DNA of 64,000 bases, from positions 275,689 through 339,688 of the forward strand of contig NZ_LNZB01000015.1 in NCBI RefSeq assembly GCF_001468085.1, written 5' to 3'. This document shows, piece after piece, positions 20,402 through 27,831 of the stretch (positions are counted from its first letter, which is position 1; the number at the start of each line of letters is the position of its first letter). A model generated the notes under the pieces. That model had not been told where the DNA came from. It made no database searches and worked only from the letters and a program-made list of their open reading frames with translations. Made by a program: the position numbers and the translations under genes. The stretch comes from Legionella waltersii (GTDB taxonomy: Bacteria > Pseudomonadota > Gammaproteobacteria > Legionellales > Legionellaceae).

Positions 20402-20708
20402 TTACTCATGACTATTAGTTAATATATTAATTGCGATCCTTGGTTTATGTTTTTGTTTGGCACGCCATAAATCCCAGTCTCTTTGTAAATTAAGCCAAAA
20501 TTCAGGCTCCATATTCAAAGTATCTGCTAAATCCAAAGCAAATTCAGGAGTTATGCTTCTTTTGCCATGAACAATTTCATTCAGCTTAGCATAAGTCCAA
20601 CCCAAATGAGAGGCGAACACTTTCTGTGTTAAATTCATTGGTTGATAAACTCTTCTAAAAGCATTTCCCCTGGCAGGGTGGGGGTTCTGTTAGTTGGAAA
20701 CATTTGTT
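20402..20708 (-). pseudogene. HigA-type antitoxin, frameshifted near its N-terminus
   Basis: The main frame (20638-20402) holds an XRE-type helix-turn-helix (LTQKVFASHLGWTYAKLNEI, then HGKRSITPEFALDLADTL) and the C-terminal NLQRDWDLW block typical of HigA. The missing start lies upstream in another frame: MFPTNRTPTLPGEMLLEEF and INQ, then TGA. One extra C in the coding strand near 20640 would join FIN to P-MNLTQ. The gene may still translate from ATG 20638, but the adjacent toxin is only a fragment. Confidence 0.7.
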
Positions 20709-20712
20709 TTCC

Positions 20713-20820
20713 TTAGTCATGATGATCAAGGATACATACATCATAAGCTTTTCCATGTTCCCAGCGAAAAATGACAGCCCATTGTTTATCAATTTTAATT
20801 TGGCCGCTTACATTAAAAAC
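20713..20820 (-). pseudogene. C-terminal fragment of a HigB/RelE-type toxin
   Basis: An open stretch ending at TAA (20713) encodes QIKIDKQWAVIFRWEHGKAY followed by DVCILDHHD. This is the end of a HigB mRNA-interferase, including the conserved Trp/Arg and Tyr-Asp-Val block. A stop lies immediately upstream in frame and the N-terminal half is absent. The order toxin then antitoxin on the minus strand fits a decayed higBA pair. Confidence 0.65.
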
Positions 20821-20881
20821 TTATCTAATAATCAAAATATCGAAAATTCATTAAAATAAGAAGACAATGATTCAATGTAAT

Positions 20882-21151
20882 TTACTTAAATAAATCTGAA
20901 TGAGTCCCAGTTCGTTCAAAAATAATTTCTTCGCTTCCTAATTTGTAGATTAATAACCAATCAGGCTCAATATGACATTCACGACGATTAACATAAGTTC
21001 CAGATAAGCTGTGATCACGATGTTTTAAAGGAATTGTTTCTTCATTTAAAAGCAATTTCATCAAGTGAAAAATTCTATTGAGATCTTTACCTCTTTTCTT
21101 GGCTAATTTAATGTCTTTTTCAAACTGGTTAGTTGTTACTGCTCGAAGCAT
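20882..21151 (-). CDS. yafQ: YafQ-type mRNA interferase toxin
   Basis: 89 residues of the RelE superfamily, YafQ branch. The catalytic His/Asp cluster is visible: HRDHSLSG, RRECHIEPDWLLIY and the C-terminal FERTGTHSDLF. YafQ cuts mRNA in the ribosomal A site when released from its antitoxin. The DinJ-like antitoxin gene lies 3 bp upstream on the same strand, the usual order. The pair appears complete, unlike the higBA relic next to it. Confidence 0.9.
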   Translation of the reverse strand: MLRAVTTNQFEKDIKLAKKRGKDLNRIFHLMKLLLNEETIPLKHRDHSLSGTYVNRRECHIEPDWLLIYKLGSEEIIFERTGTHSDLFK

Positions 21152-21154
21152 GAA

Positions 21155-21412
21155 TTAATTTCCCAGTTTTTTAAATAAATCATCAGAATTATCATAATAA
21201 TTGAGTTCACTGCCTTCATCTGTCTTTTTAAATGTTTGTTGGGTAACTTTATTAGGTAGACGTATATCAAATGGAATTCCATGAATCAGTTTAATTTGAT
21301 GTAAATAGAGTTCAATGGCCTCAGACACCGATAACCCTAATTCATTTAATACGGATTCAACTTCCAATTTTAATTCAGGTTCTACCCTGGCTCTAACTGT
21401 TGCCGTTTTCAT
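21155..21412 (-). CDS. dinJ: DinJ/RelB-type antitoxin
   Basis: 85 residues. The N-terminal ribbon-helix-helix (TATVRARVEPELKLEVESVL, LGLSVSEAIELYL) should bind the operon promoter, and the flexible acidic C-terminal part (YYDNSDDLFKKL) should wrap YafQ. It is the first gene of the pair and probably autoregulates it. The promoter would lie between 21413 and 21500, next to the recombinase site. Confidence 0.88.
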   Translation of the reverse strand: MKTATVRARVEPELKLEVESVLNELGLSVSEAIELYLHQIKLIHGIPFDIRLPNKVTQQTFKKTDEGSELNYYDNSDDLFKKLGN

Positions 21413-21500
21413 GTATTCTCTTCAAAAGTACCCATGATTTAATTGTAGCACAAAATGGCCACTTAGTAAGAATTTTATTGTAAAATAATATGCGATATAC

Positions 21501-21534
21501 TTTGGGATAGATAACGTACCTTATCTACCCCAAA
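21501..21534. other. Candidate crossover site of the adjacent tyrosine recombinase
   Basis: Two 14-bp arms, TTTGGGATAGATAA and TTATCTACCCCAAA, are inverted (13 of 14 match) around a 6-bp centre, CGTACC. Such arms and a 6-bp spacer are the layout of XerCD/TnpI-type core sites. A third arm, TTTGGGGTAGATAA, repeats in direct orientation at 21610-21623 inside the recombinase gene. The recombinase starts 10 bp downstream at 21544. Function as crossover site is inferred. Confidence 0.6.
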
Positions 21535-21543
21535 TGAGGTAAA

Positions 21544-22593
21544 ATGAGAAAAGCACTCATGGAGCATGCCTTGAATTTACTGAATGATAAAAACGACAAA
21601 AATCGAAAGTTTGGGGTAGATAAGGTTTTCCATCCATTGGATGTTCATTTTGATACCAATTCGTTATCGGCCTGGTTGTCATTTTATTTTCAGGTTCATG
21701 TCAAAGGTGCGCCCGAAAAAACAGTTCAGGCTAAACAAAAAGACTTATCTAAATTTTTAAATTTTTTTCAGGTCGAAGTAGGGCACGACCAGGTAGATAA
21801 TTGGACACCAGCAGTAAGTAAACAATTTCAACGTTCCTTATGCAATACCATTTCGGAGAAAACCGGAAAAGCATACAAAGCGACTTCCATTAATCGGACC
21901 ATGGCAACCATTCGTCATGCAGGCCGTTGGCTTTATCAACAACGACCCTTAATTGCGGGCGATCCTTTATCAGGGGTTAAAGATTTACAGACAGATGCTC
22001 CAGAATGGAATGGTTTGAACTCGAAACAGCTTATGCGCTTAAAAGCAGCCTGCGAGCAACGCGCTAAAATATGTACTCGAAAAAATCAAAATGCATTATT
22101 GGAAACTGCTGTTTTTTATGTGTTGTTGGGAACAGGTTTGCGGGAATCTGAATTGGTCTCATTAAATGTACACCAATATCATTCAAAAGGGCTTCATTCT
22201 GTAGTACGACATAAAAGTAAACGGGTGACTACTAAAATTCCCTTACCGCAAGAAAGTAGAGAACATTTGGAACATTATTTAAAAAGCCGCGTTTCAGAAC
22301 CTGACGAACCATTATTTATTAATAGGGCTGGGAATCGTATTAATACTCGGAATATTTTTCGCATATGTCAGCGTGTCTTAAAACAAGTGCTAGCACTATT
22401 ACCAGAAAATGAGCGATTTGAATTTACACCCCATAAACTTCGGCATACGTTCTTAAAGAAAGTAACTGACAAGCATGGGGTGCATTTTGCTCAGGAACTT
22501 AGTGGAAATGTTTCAATAAAAGAAATTTTTCGTTATGCGAAGCCCAGTCAGGACGAAATGCAGGAAACAATAGAAGAATTATTTGAATCATAA
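21544..22593 (+). CDS. Tyrosine site-specific recombinase
   Basis: 349 residues. An N-terminal SAM-like core-binding domain (about 40-150) precedes a catalytic domain with R in GTGLRESELVSL, the box HKLRHTFL (HxxR), and the nucleophile Tyr in IFRYAKPS. The position before the nucleophile that is usually LGH reads LSGN, so the second catalytic His appears replaced by Asn. A decayed homologue lies at 4089. The gene begins beside a dyad core site with a third arm inside the gene, as in TnpI-type resolution systems. Likely role: integration or dimer resolution of a mobile element. Confidence 0.85.
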   Translation: MRKALMEHALNLLNDKNDKNRKFGVDKVFHPLDVHFDTNSLSAWLSFYFQVHVKGAPEKTVQAKQKDLSKFLNFFQVEVGHDQVDNWTPAVSKQFQRSLCNTISEKTGKAYKATSINRTMATIRHAGRWLYQQRPLIAGDPLSGVKDLQTDAPEWNGLNSKQLMRLKAACEQRAKICTRKNQNALLETAVFYVLLGTGLRESELVSLNVHQYHSKGLHSVVRHKSKRVTTKIPLPQESREHLEHYLKSRVSEPDEPLFINRAGNRINTRNIFRICQRVLKQVLALLPENERFEFTPHKLRHTFLKKVTDKHGVHFAQELSGNVSIKEIFRYAKPSQDEMQETIEELFES

Positions 22594-22664
22594 TTTGGTC
22601 TTATTTAAGCCATTAAAGTAAAGTAGATGTTAATGAGAATAAAATACAAAACGGTGGACAACTA

Positions 22665-23009
22665 ATGAATAACAGAAATGATCTCATGATCCGCTTTGAT
22701 AAGGCTTGGAAGCAAGGTGTAAAAAAAGTTGGTGTTGAATTTTTTAACCTAAAAGCATCCTCACTCAATGATGCTCACAAAAGATGGCAGTTAGAACCCA
22801 ACTATCAATTCATTAAAGAGTCCATAGGCGGTTATAGCCATAGCAAACAAGTATTGCTTGCTATGATGTACTCTTTTTTTGATCCTGAGTGCGGTCAAGA
22901 ACTACTTGAAAAAGTTGGTACATCAAACTTTGTTGATGCTCGATCCTACCTTGATGAAGAGGGGGTTTACATTATTTCTGAGCTTTGGAATAGCCATTAC
23001 GGATGGTGA
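22665..23009 (+). CDS. Hypothetical protein
   Basis: 114 residues, start at ATG 22665 with GGTGGA upstream. The sequence has an aromatic- and charge-mixed soluble composition with a central GGYSHSKQVLLAMMYSFFDP segment. No motif is recognised. It follows the recombinase by about 70 bp in the same direction and precedes a toxin-antitoxin pair, so it may be cargo of that element. Confidence 0.5.
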   Translation: MNNRNDLMIRFDKAWKQGVKKVGVEFFNLKASSLNDAHKRWQLEPNYQFIKESIGGYSHSKQVLLAMMYSFFDPECGQELLEKVGTSNFVDARSYLDEEGVYIISELWNSHYGW

Positions 23010-23123
23010 AATTCTCCCTAAATTCAGCATGTCCTTTATTTCTATAAGGTTAATATTCTGGATTTCCATCTATCAGGATTTAATCATTTAAAATTTATCT
23101 ATTAATAATTGGGTTAGTATTTC

Positions 23124-23152
23124 TTGAAATATAGAACTGAGTGCTATATAAT
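23124..23152 (+). promoter_or_regulatory. Near-consensus sigma70 promoter of the RelE/HTH pair
   Basis: TTGAAA at 23124-23129, 17-bp spacer, TATAAT at 23147-23152. The toxin start follows at 23189, leaving a short leader. This is the best sigma70 match noticed in the window. Confidence 0.75.
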
Positions 23153-23188
23153 TACACCATATAATAAAAAGAAATATGGAATGTTATT

Positions 23189-23569
23189 TTGCGGGTTTTT
23201 AAAAACAAATGGTTTACTAAATTTGCAAAGAAAGAGCGTATTTTAGATTCTCAATTATGTAAGTTAATAAAAGAGATTGAAAAAGGATTAATTGATGTTG
23301 ATTATGGTGGTGGAGTTATAAAGCAAAGGCTTGGCAGAGCAAACCAAGGAAAGTCGGGTGGGTATCGGTGTATTATTTTATATCGATATAAAGATCTGGC
23401 CTTTTTAGTGTATGGATTTCCAAAAAATGAACGTGACAACATAAGCCAGGAAGAAGAGCAAATATTTAAAGATTTATCTTCGCAGATGCTTAATTTTTCT
23501 GGTGATGACATTGAGCGATTGCTCCAATCAGGTGCACTTGTGGAGGTACTATATAATGAGCACAAATAA
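23189..23569 (+). CDS. RelE/HigB-2-like toxin
   Basis: 126 residues beginning with TTG 23189. The pattern (FAKKERILDSQLCKLIKEIE, then DYGGGVIKQRLGRANQGKSG, GYRCIILYR, AFLVYGFPKNERDN) is that of the RelE-like family found with XRE antitoxins in toxin-first order. Such toxins cleave mRNA on ribosomes. The stop lies 14 bp inside the downstream antitoxin gene, so the two are coupled. The pair has its own strong promoter. Confidence 0.8.
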   Translation: MRVFKNKWFTKFAKKERILDSQLCKLIKEIEKGLIDVDYGGGVIKQRLGRANQGKSGGYRCIILYRYKDLAFLVYGFPKNERDNISQEEEQIFKDLSSQMLNFSGDDIERLLQSGALVEVLYNEHK

Positions 23570-23879
23570 AACATATAAAAGTGAGGTTTTTGAGGCTGTA
23601 CATGAAACTGTTGTTGATATGTTTGATGCGGGTGTTATTGATAAAAAAACAATGCGACAATTTGATCGCGCATGTTTAACCCCGATACATGAATTTTTAC
23701 CTGTAGAAATAAAGGCATTGCGTGAACGAGAAAATGTGAGCCAACCCATATTTGCGTATTGTCTTAATGTGTCTAAAGATCTTATTAGCCAATGGGAGAG
23801 GGGGCTTAAAAAACCAGCAGGTACTTCTTTGAAATTACTTTCTTTAATCGAAAAGAAAGGACTAAACGCTATATTATAA
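23556..23879 (+). CDS. XRE-family antitoxin of the RelE-like toxin
   Basis: 107 residues from ATG 23556, chosen for GGAGG at 23542-23546. The C-terminal half is an XRE helix-turn-helix: IKALRERENVSQPIFAYCLN and VSKDLISQWERGLKKPAG. The N-terminal half (residues 1-50) would contact the toxin. Antitoxins of this kind usually repress their own promoter. Confidence 0.82.
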   Translation: MSTNKTYKSEVFEAVHETVVDMFDAGVIDKKTMRQFDRACLTPIHEFLPVEIKALRERENVSQPIFAYCLNVSKDLISQWERGLKKPAGTSLKLLSLIEKKGLNAIL

Positions 23880-23985
23880 ATATATGAGACGAGTCAGGAT
23901 ACCTGTGATTACGATTGTAACCCAATCTTAATCACAAATAGAAATGGAGGCACTTACCCAATTTTTTAGCCGAAGAAGAGTCTTA

Positions 23986-24495
23986 TTACCCTAATTCAGA
24001 ATCCAGATAACCTCGGACTGCTTTAAGAATCTCAACCAGGTAGTAATCCATCTTTTGCCATTCACTTTCACTGACACCAAAAAACACGGAAAAACGAAGC
24101 CAGTGGCTGAATAAAGCATTAGTAATAGCTTCGATGCGCATATCCTTTTTAAGGAAATCACAGGTGATGGTGTGAATGGCTGTGTTGACCGCTTCGGTCT
24201 GCTCCAGGGCAATTTTCTGCGGCACGTTATCCAATTTTTCAGGGTGGGTCAGATGTTTTTTTAATTGTTGCATGGAATCGTTTAGCGCATGAATTTCCTT
24301 GCTTAATTCTGGCTTGGGCAGGGAGTGGGTAGTTGATTTGACCAGTTTAATGACGGGCAGCATGTGGTGGAAAGGGTCAGTCTTGCCCAGTGTTTGTTCA
24401 CTCACTCCATTTATAGGAGCCTCCAGGATAAACCAGAAATAAAAAAGGCTCATTAAAATGATTTTAACTTCATACCCCTGGGTTATCAGCTCCAT
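23986..24495 (-). CDS. Unknown protein of a mobile block; start missing or frameshifted
   Basis: 169 residues from ATG 24495, but the same frame stays open to 24648 with good coding character (SLLSEIRHLSEQTYN, QKTPAANAFQKEVLIAHAGI) and no start codon. A TAG lies just upstream, inside the last codons of the preceding gene. Either the real start was lost by a frameshift at the gene junction or translation is coupled from the upstream gene. The protein is helical and has one hydrophobic patch near its beginning. Not recognised. Confidence 0.5.
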   Translation of the reverse strand: MELITQGYEVKIILMSLFYFWFILEAPINGVSEQTLGKTDPFHHMLPVIKLVKSTTHSLPKPELSKEIHALNDSMQQLKKHLTHPEKLDNVPQKIALEQTEAVNTAIHTITCDFLKKDMRIEAITNALFSHWLRFSVFFGVSESEWQKMDYYLVEILKAVRGYLDSELG

Positions 24496-24622
24496 GAGTG
24501 TTTTTTCAATGCCAGCATGGGCGATGAGAACCTCTTTTTGAAATGCATTGGCAGCGGGCGTTTTTTGGTTGTAGGTCTGTTCGGAAAGGTGGCGAATTTC
24601 ACTTAAAAGGGATTCCGTTTCT

Positions 24623-25417
24623 TCATAATGAGCAGCTTTGCTGGGCTTCTATTTTTGCATGCTCTGCGGTGGCGTACGATTCCATTAAGCGATAAATATG
24701 TTCTTGAAAGAGGCTCACTAAGGGTAGGCCATAATCAAAATATTGTGATTCTTTGAGGGATTTGTTTTGAAGGTGAGTGAAATAGCCCATCACCCAACCA
24801 ATTTGGATGGCTAATTGATTGAGAACATAATGGTCTGAAAGCCCATCGAGTTCTTCTCTCCATTGTGCGCATTGTTCTGAGCCCATCAGCAGCATGAGTT
24901 TTGTCAGTGATTCATCAGAGCAGAAGGGGGTAGGTTGCTTTTTCTTGCTTCTGATTCCTGGCTGATTATTTATTTCGTCAAACATGTCCATGATTTCTCG
25001 CCCAAGGCGCATGGTTTGCACCACGATGCTGCCAGGGGTGATGTTGCGCAGTTGATCAAGATGGATTTTCTTTTTTTCGGTGCTTTTGACGCTGTGATTG
25101 ATGGGGTGTTGTGCAAAAGCATTGAGTGAGGCTTTTGCCTGGTGCTGGATGAGCGTAAGGAGAGATGGTACTAAAGCTTCTGCTTTTTTAACGGTGTGTA
25201 CCGTGGTGATTGTACCAAGGTAGGCGCAAAGATAACCGCACAGAATTTGAGGTATCTGCACCAGTTTTTCTTCGATGAGTACCCATTTGAGTTCTTCCAG
25301 AAAATGACTACAGCTTTTCATGGTGTCGTATTCAAGATCAGTTAACGAAAAATAAGCGTCTTCGTCAAGCAGTGCGTAATTGACATCGGGGAGCATCGGG
25401 GCTTGGTAGGAAATCAT
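24623..25417 (-). CDS. Unknown protein of a mobile block
   Basis: 264 residues, start ATG 25417 after AAGAAG. Predicted soluble and mainly helical with several Cys and Trp. A segment resembling a cargo or plasmid protein (SIVVQTMRLGREIMDMFDEI) is not enough for naming. It follows a stem-loop at 25441-25472 and overlaps the open frame of the next gene. Proteins of this type sit beside ssb and DUF932 genes in conjugative elements; the role is unknown. Confidence 0.5.
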   Translation of the reverse strand: MISYQAPMLPDVNYALLDEDAYFSLTDLEYDTMKSCSHFLEELKWVLIEEKLVQIPQILCGYLCAYLGTITTVHTVKKAEALVPSLLTLIQHQAKASLNAFAQHPINHSVKSTEKKKIHLDQLRNITPGSIVVQTMRLGREIMDMFDEINNQPGIRSKKKQPTPFCSDESLTKLMLLMGSEQCAQWREELDGLSDHYVLNQLAIQIGWVMGYFTHLQNKSLKESQYFDYGLPLVSLFQEHIYRLMESYATAEHAKIEAQQSCSL

Positions 25418-25440
25418 AAATTCTTCTTGTTACAAAATAG

Positions 25441-25473
25441 AAAGGGCTGATCCTGTGCCAAAATCAGCCCTTT
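25441..25473 (-). terminator. Stem-loop in the 5' leader of the 24623 gene
   Basis: AAAGGGCTGA and TCAGCCCTTT form a 10-bp perfect stem around a 12-base loop, followed on the minus strand by CTATTTTG. It lies 24 bp upstream of ATG 25417 and after a stronger terminator, so it may act as an attenuator or structured leader. Confidence 0.5.
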
Positions 25474-25543
25474 GTGTTGGTATATGCAAGTCCAACCTTG
25501 CAAAGATGAAGCAATGATAATAGGTTTTTTGAAAAATTCAAGG

Positions 25544-25573
25544 CAAAAAAAAGCCCCAGGATATGGGGCTTTG
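25544..25573 (-). terminator. Rho-independent terminator of the DUF932 gene
   Basis: On the minus strand AAAGCCCC, ATATCC, GGGGCTTTTTTTT forms a GC-rich hairpin with an eight-base T-run, 13 bases after the DUF932 stop codon. Confidence 0.85.
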
Positions 25574-25585
25574 AACAGATTAGTT

Positions 25586-26380
25586 CTAAGGGCAAGATAA
25601 CAAAGTATTTTCAGCAATGCTCCAAAGATCTCGATTTATTTTGATATTTTGATCAATTGCTTTAATTTGCCGGCTTCGAGCACGTCGCCAGCGTCCTTTC
25701 TCATCCTGTCTGTAACCAGGCAATCCTCCTTTGATAAGGTTCTCCTGAACGACATTTAAAACAGAAAATAAATCACGTTTCATGTCTTCACGTCGCCTTG
25801 GTGTTAAAAGAGTTTTTGCCTCGATGACCAGGTTATCATCCTCACTAAAACGAAGAGCATGCGCCTGTTGAGCAAAATCCAGAAGCCTCTCATTGGTTAA
25901 TTGAATCCCCTCCATTTGCTCTACGGCATCAAGCATTCTGTGAGACGATTCAACAACTTGATAGGTTCCTTCAATGACGTTTCTAATAACATCACCTTGA
26001 TGTCTAACACGCACTTCAGTGTAGTTTTTACCGGCAACCATACCATTGGTGCAAACCTGACGATACAGTCCTGCCATCAAACGATACGAGGACATGCCAT
26101 CGTGAGAGTTGACCAATACCAGTTCAGGAAATAAACCGCCATCCTGCTCGTGATAGTTTCTATGTCGAAATCGGACCATGTGTTTTGCAAAGGCCTTCCT
26201 TTCTTCATGTCTACTCGCTGATTGTGTTGCCTTGGTTGGATAAAACCCTTCCTGAAGCAATACATTAATGATGTCAGAAGTGGCAATTGGTTGATATCGC
26301 TCACTAGTGTGTTCAGCGGCTCCTTGAGTAAATAGCGAAGGGGCTGCTTTATAAAGTTGTTCATTTGTTAAAATATTCAT
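25586..26380 (-). CDS. DUF932-family protein
   Basis: About 264 residues from ATG 26380, chosen because AGGAGAAC lies just upstream; a TTG at 26413 is less likely. The segment ELVLVNSHDGMSSYRLMAGL, then VCTNGM, is typical of DUF932 proteins encoded on plasmids, phages and integrative elements. Their biochemical role is not established. It belongs to a minus-strand block with ssb, each gene having its own ribosome site and hairpin. Confidence 0.8.
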   Translation of the reverse strand: MNILTNEQLYKAAPSLFTQGAAEHTSERYQPIATSDIINVLLQEGFYPTKATQSASRHEERKAFAKHMVRFRHRNYHEQDGGLFPELVLVNSHDGMSSYRLMAGLYRQVCTNGMVAGKNYTEVRVRHQGDVIRNVIEGTYQVVESSHRMLDAVEQMEGIQLTNERLLDFAQQAHALRFSEDDNLVIEAKTLLTPRRREDMKRDLFSVLNVVQENLIKGGLPGYRQDEKGRWRRARSRQIKAIDQNIKINRDLWSIAENTLLSCP

Positions 26381-26415
26381 TATGTTCTCCTGATTCAAAA
26401 GAAAAAGGAGCAAGT

Positions 26416-26444
26416 CCCTAATGGGAGTCTTGCTCCCATTAGGG
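26416..26444 (-). terminator. 12-bp stem-loop before the DUF932 gene
   Basis: CCCTAATGGGAG and CTCCCATTAGGG pair perfectly around five bases. On the minus strand an alternative stem, GGAGCAAG with CTTGCTCC, ends in TTTTTC at about 26402-26407. The two structures exclude each other, so this could be a terminator with a switchable form. Confidence 0.65.
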
Positions 26445-26457
26445 TTATTAAATTACT

Positions 26458-26625
26458 TTAATTAATTAAACTGGATAGGCTATACCCACAAAGACAAGTA
26501 AAGCACTTATCAATTGCCTGCCTGTCGCTGCTATTAAGGTACGATTCGACTAAAAGCTCCGACTGTTTCTCTGTTGGCTCTTCATCCTCTAATACAGCTG
26601 CGGTAATTTTCTTAATTAAATTCAT
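26458..26625 (-). CDS. Small hypothetical protein of the mobile block
   Basis: 55 residues from ATG 26625, preceded by AAGGAAAAC. Acidic N-terminal helix (VLEDEEPTEKQSELLVESYL) and a Cys-containing C-terminal end (CFTCLCGYS). Function unknown. Hairpins lie on both sides. Confidence 0.5.
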   Translation of the reverse strand: MNLIKKITAAVLEDEEPTEKQSELLVESYLNSSDRQAIDKCFTCLCGYSLSSLIN

Positions 26626-26657
26626 GATGTTTTCCTTAAAAACATTCAAAAATCCAT

Positions 26658-26684
26658 CCCATTCAGGATAGATTCCTGAATGGG
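26658..26684 (-). terminator. Stem-loop between two small genes
   Basis: CCCATTCAGGA, TAGAT, TCCTGAATGGG: an 11-bp perfect stem directly after the stop codon of the 74-residue gene. On the minus strand it is followed by ATGGATTTTTG. Confidence 0.65.
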
Positions 26685-26909
26685 TTAAGCTAGAGTATGA
26701 AACGTTTTAACCAATCGATCGTGCAATGTTTCTATGCATTCTGCGATGAATATACCGGGGTAGTATTCAAAGGGCTGCCAAAAATCTATTGCATCGTCAT
26801 CAGTCCCTAATTCATCATTGTTTAACCGATTGATAAGGGTTGAATACTCAATATCATCGGGAAAATAACTGAGGAAAGTAGATGCTGCGGTCAGTTCAAA
26901 TGGATTCAT
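26685..26909 (-). CDS. Small hypothetical acidic protein
   Basis: 74 residues starting ATG 26909 after AAGGAGAACC. Rich in Asp, Phe and Tyr (FPDDIEYSTLINRL, DELGTDDDAIDFWQPFEYYP). Its net negative charge and small size recall DNA-mimic or anti-restriction proteins of conjugative elements, but that is speculation from composition alone. Confidence 0.5.
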   Translation of the reverse strand: MNPFELTAASTFLSYFPDDIEYSTLINRLNNDELGTDDDAIDFWQPFEYYPGIFIAECIETLHDRLVKTFHTLA

Positions 26910-26933
26910 TTTAAATGGTTCTCCTTAAGTTTT

Positions 26934-26965
26934 AAAAAAGGAGTTGTTCCCAAAGGGATAACTCC
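26934..26965 (-). terminator. Terminator after ssb
   Basis: On the minus strand GGAGTT and AACTCC pair around a loop that itself holds TCCCTTTGGGA, followed by six T. It lies 20 bp after the ssb stop and just before the ribosome site of the next gene. Confidence 0.7.
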
Positions 26966-26985
26966 CTTCGGGATTAATGAAACAA

Positions 26986-27411
26986 TTAAAAAGGAACTTC
27001 TTCACATTCCAACATCGAGTGCATTTGAGCTAAATACTCTTCTGGTGTTGGTTTATCAGTCTGCTCGGGTAGCTCTTTGGGTTTTGCGTTATCAAGCAAC
27101 TGGATGGTTTGCACCACAATATTGATTGATTGGCGTTTAACACCTTTTGTATCAGTCCAGTTATTTGAGCGCAATTTGCCCTCAATATATACCTGACTGC
27201 CTTTTTGCAGGCGTTCCACAGCTAAAGTTGCTAATTTTCCAAAAAACACCAGATGATGCCATTCAGTAATGGTTTCCCACTCACCGTTACGGCGATAGGA
27301 TTCATTCGTGGCAATGGAGACTGATGCAACAGGATGATGTTCCTTTGTTTGGGTACTTCTAGGTGAATGACCCACATGACCTATTAATTGGACTTTGTTC
27401 AATACTGCCAT
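26986..27411 (-). CDS. ssb: Single-stranded DNA-binding protein
   Basis: 141 residues with a complete OB-fold domain (NKVQLIGHVGHSPRS, EWETITEWHHLVFFGKLA, GSQVYIEGKLRSNNW) and the acidic C-terminal tip ECEEVPF, which in SSB proteins recruits repair and replication partners. It is shorter than chromosomal SSB because the linker is reduced, as usual for plasmid and ICE copies. It would coat the transferred strand during conjugation or replication of the element. ATG 27411 follows AAAGGAGAAC. Confidence 0.92.
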   Translation of the reverse strand: MAVLNKVQLIGHVGHSPRSTQTKEHHPVASVSIATNESYRRNGEWETITEWHHLVFFGKLATLAVERLQKGSQVYIEGKLRSNNWTDTKGVKRQSINIVVQTIQLLDNAKPKELPEQTDKPTPEEYLAQMHSMLECEEVPF

Positions 27412-27445
27412 TTTAGTTCTCCTTTAAATGTAATTAATAAAAAAT

Positions 27446-27494
27446 CGCACAATCGGAGAACTTCCGCACAAGGCAGAAATTTTCCGATTGTGCG
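27446..27494 (-). terminator. 12-bp stem-loop upstream of ssb
   Basis: CGCACAATCGGA and TCCGATTGTGCG pair around a 25-base loop. On the minus strand the stem is followed by ATTTTTTATT, and the ssb ribosome site comes about 20 bases later. A partial third copy of the stem sequence (CCGCACAA) lies in the loop, allowing another pairing. Confidence 0.7.
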
Positions 27495-27536
27495 GATTAA
27501 AACGGGTAAAACAAGTAACAGGGTTAATCCTGCTTC

Positions 27537-27746
27537 CTAGACCAACTGTATGGAATGGTTCGTTGTGGTATTCCTTGCAATTATTCCATTCAACGTTCGA
27601 GCGCCAATTTGAAGTTGTGCTATGTCTTCTGCTGATAACTCATGCTGATAGGCATGAAGTTCCGCTATAGAGCGCAATAAATCAAAAAAGGCTAAATCAG
27701 TTCGAGTGCATTGATTGGTGTATTCTGCAAAAGATAGTTGTTGCAT
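27537..27746 (-). CDS. Small hypothetical protein
   Basis: 69 residues from ATG 27746 after AAGGAGAG. Predicted helical, with LAFFDLLRSIAELHAYQHEL in the middle. No motif recognised. It is part of the hairpin-separated minus-strand block with ssb. Confidence 0.5.
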   Translation of the reverse strand: MQQLSFAEYTNQCTRTDLAFFDLLRSIAELHAYQHELSAEDIAQLQIGARTLNGIIARNTTTNHSIQLV

Positions 27747-27766
27747 GGGTTCTCTCCTTAGATTTT

Positions 27767-27811
27767 GGGAAATACCCTTGCCCCATGAGGAAGTGTGATT
27801 TCCCCGATGGG
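27767..27811. repeat. Two interleaved inverted repeats (possible pseudoknot)
   Basis: GGGAAAT (27767) pairs with ATTTCCC (27798), and CCCAT (27782) with ATGGG (27807). The two stems interleave, so they form either a pseudoknot or two exclusive hairpins in the leader of the 69-residue gene. Confidence 0.45.
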
Positions 27812-27831
27812 TTACAAACCTATATATAGGC

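Noticed and set aside
25414..25617. 67-residue open frame on the minus strand
   Set aside because: It runs through a rho-independent terminator and a second hairpin, has no ribosome site and has composition unlike a protein.
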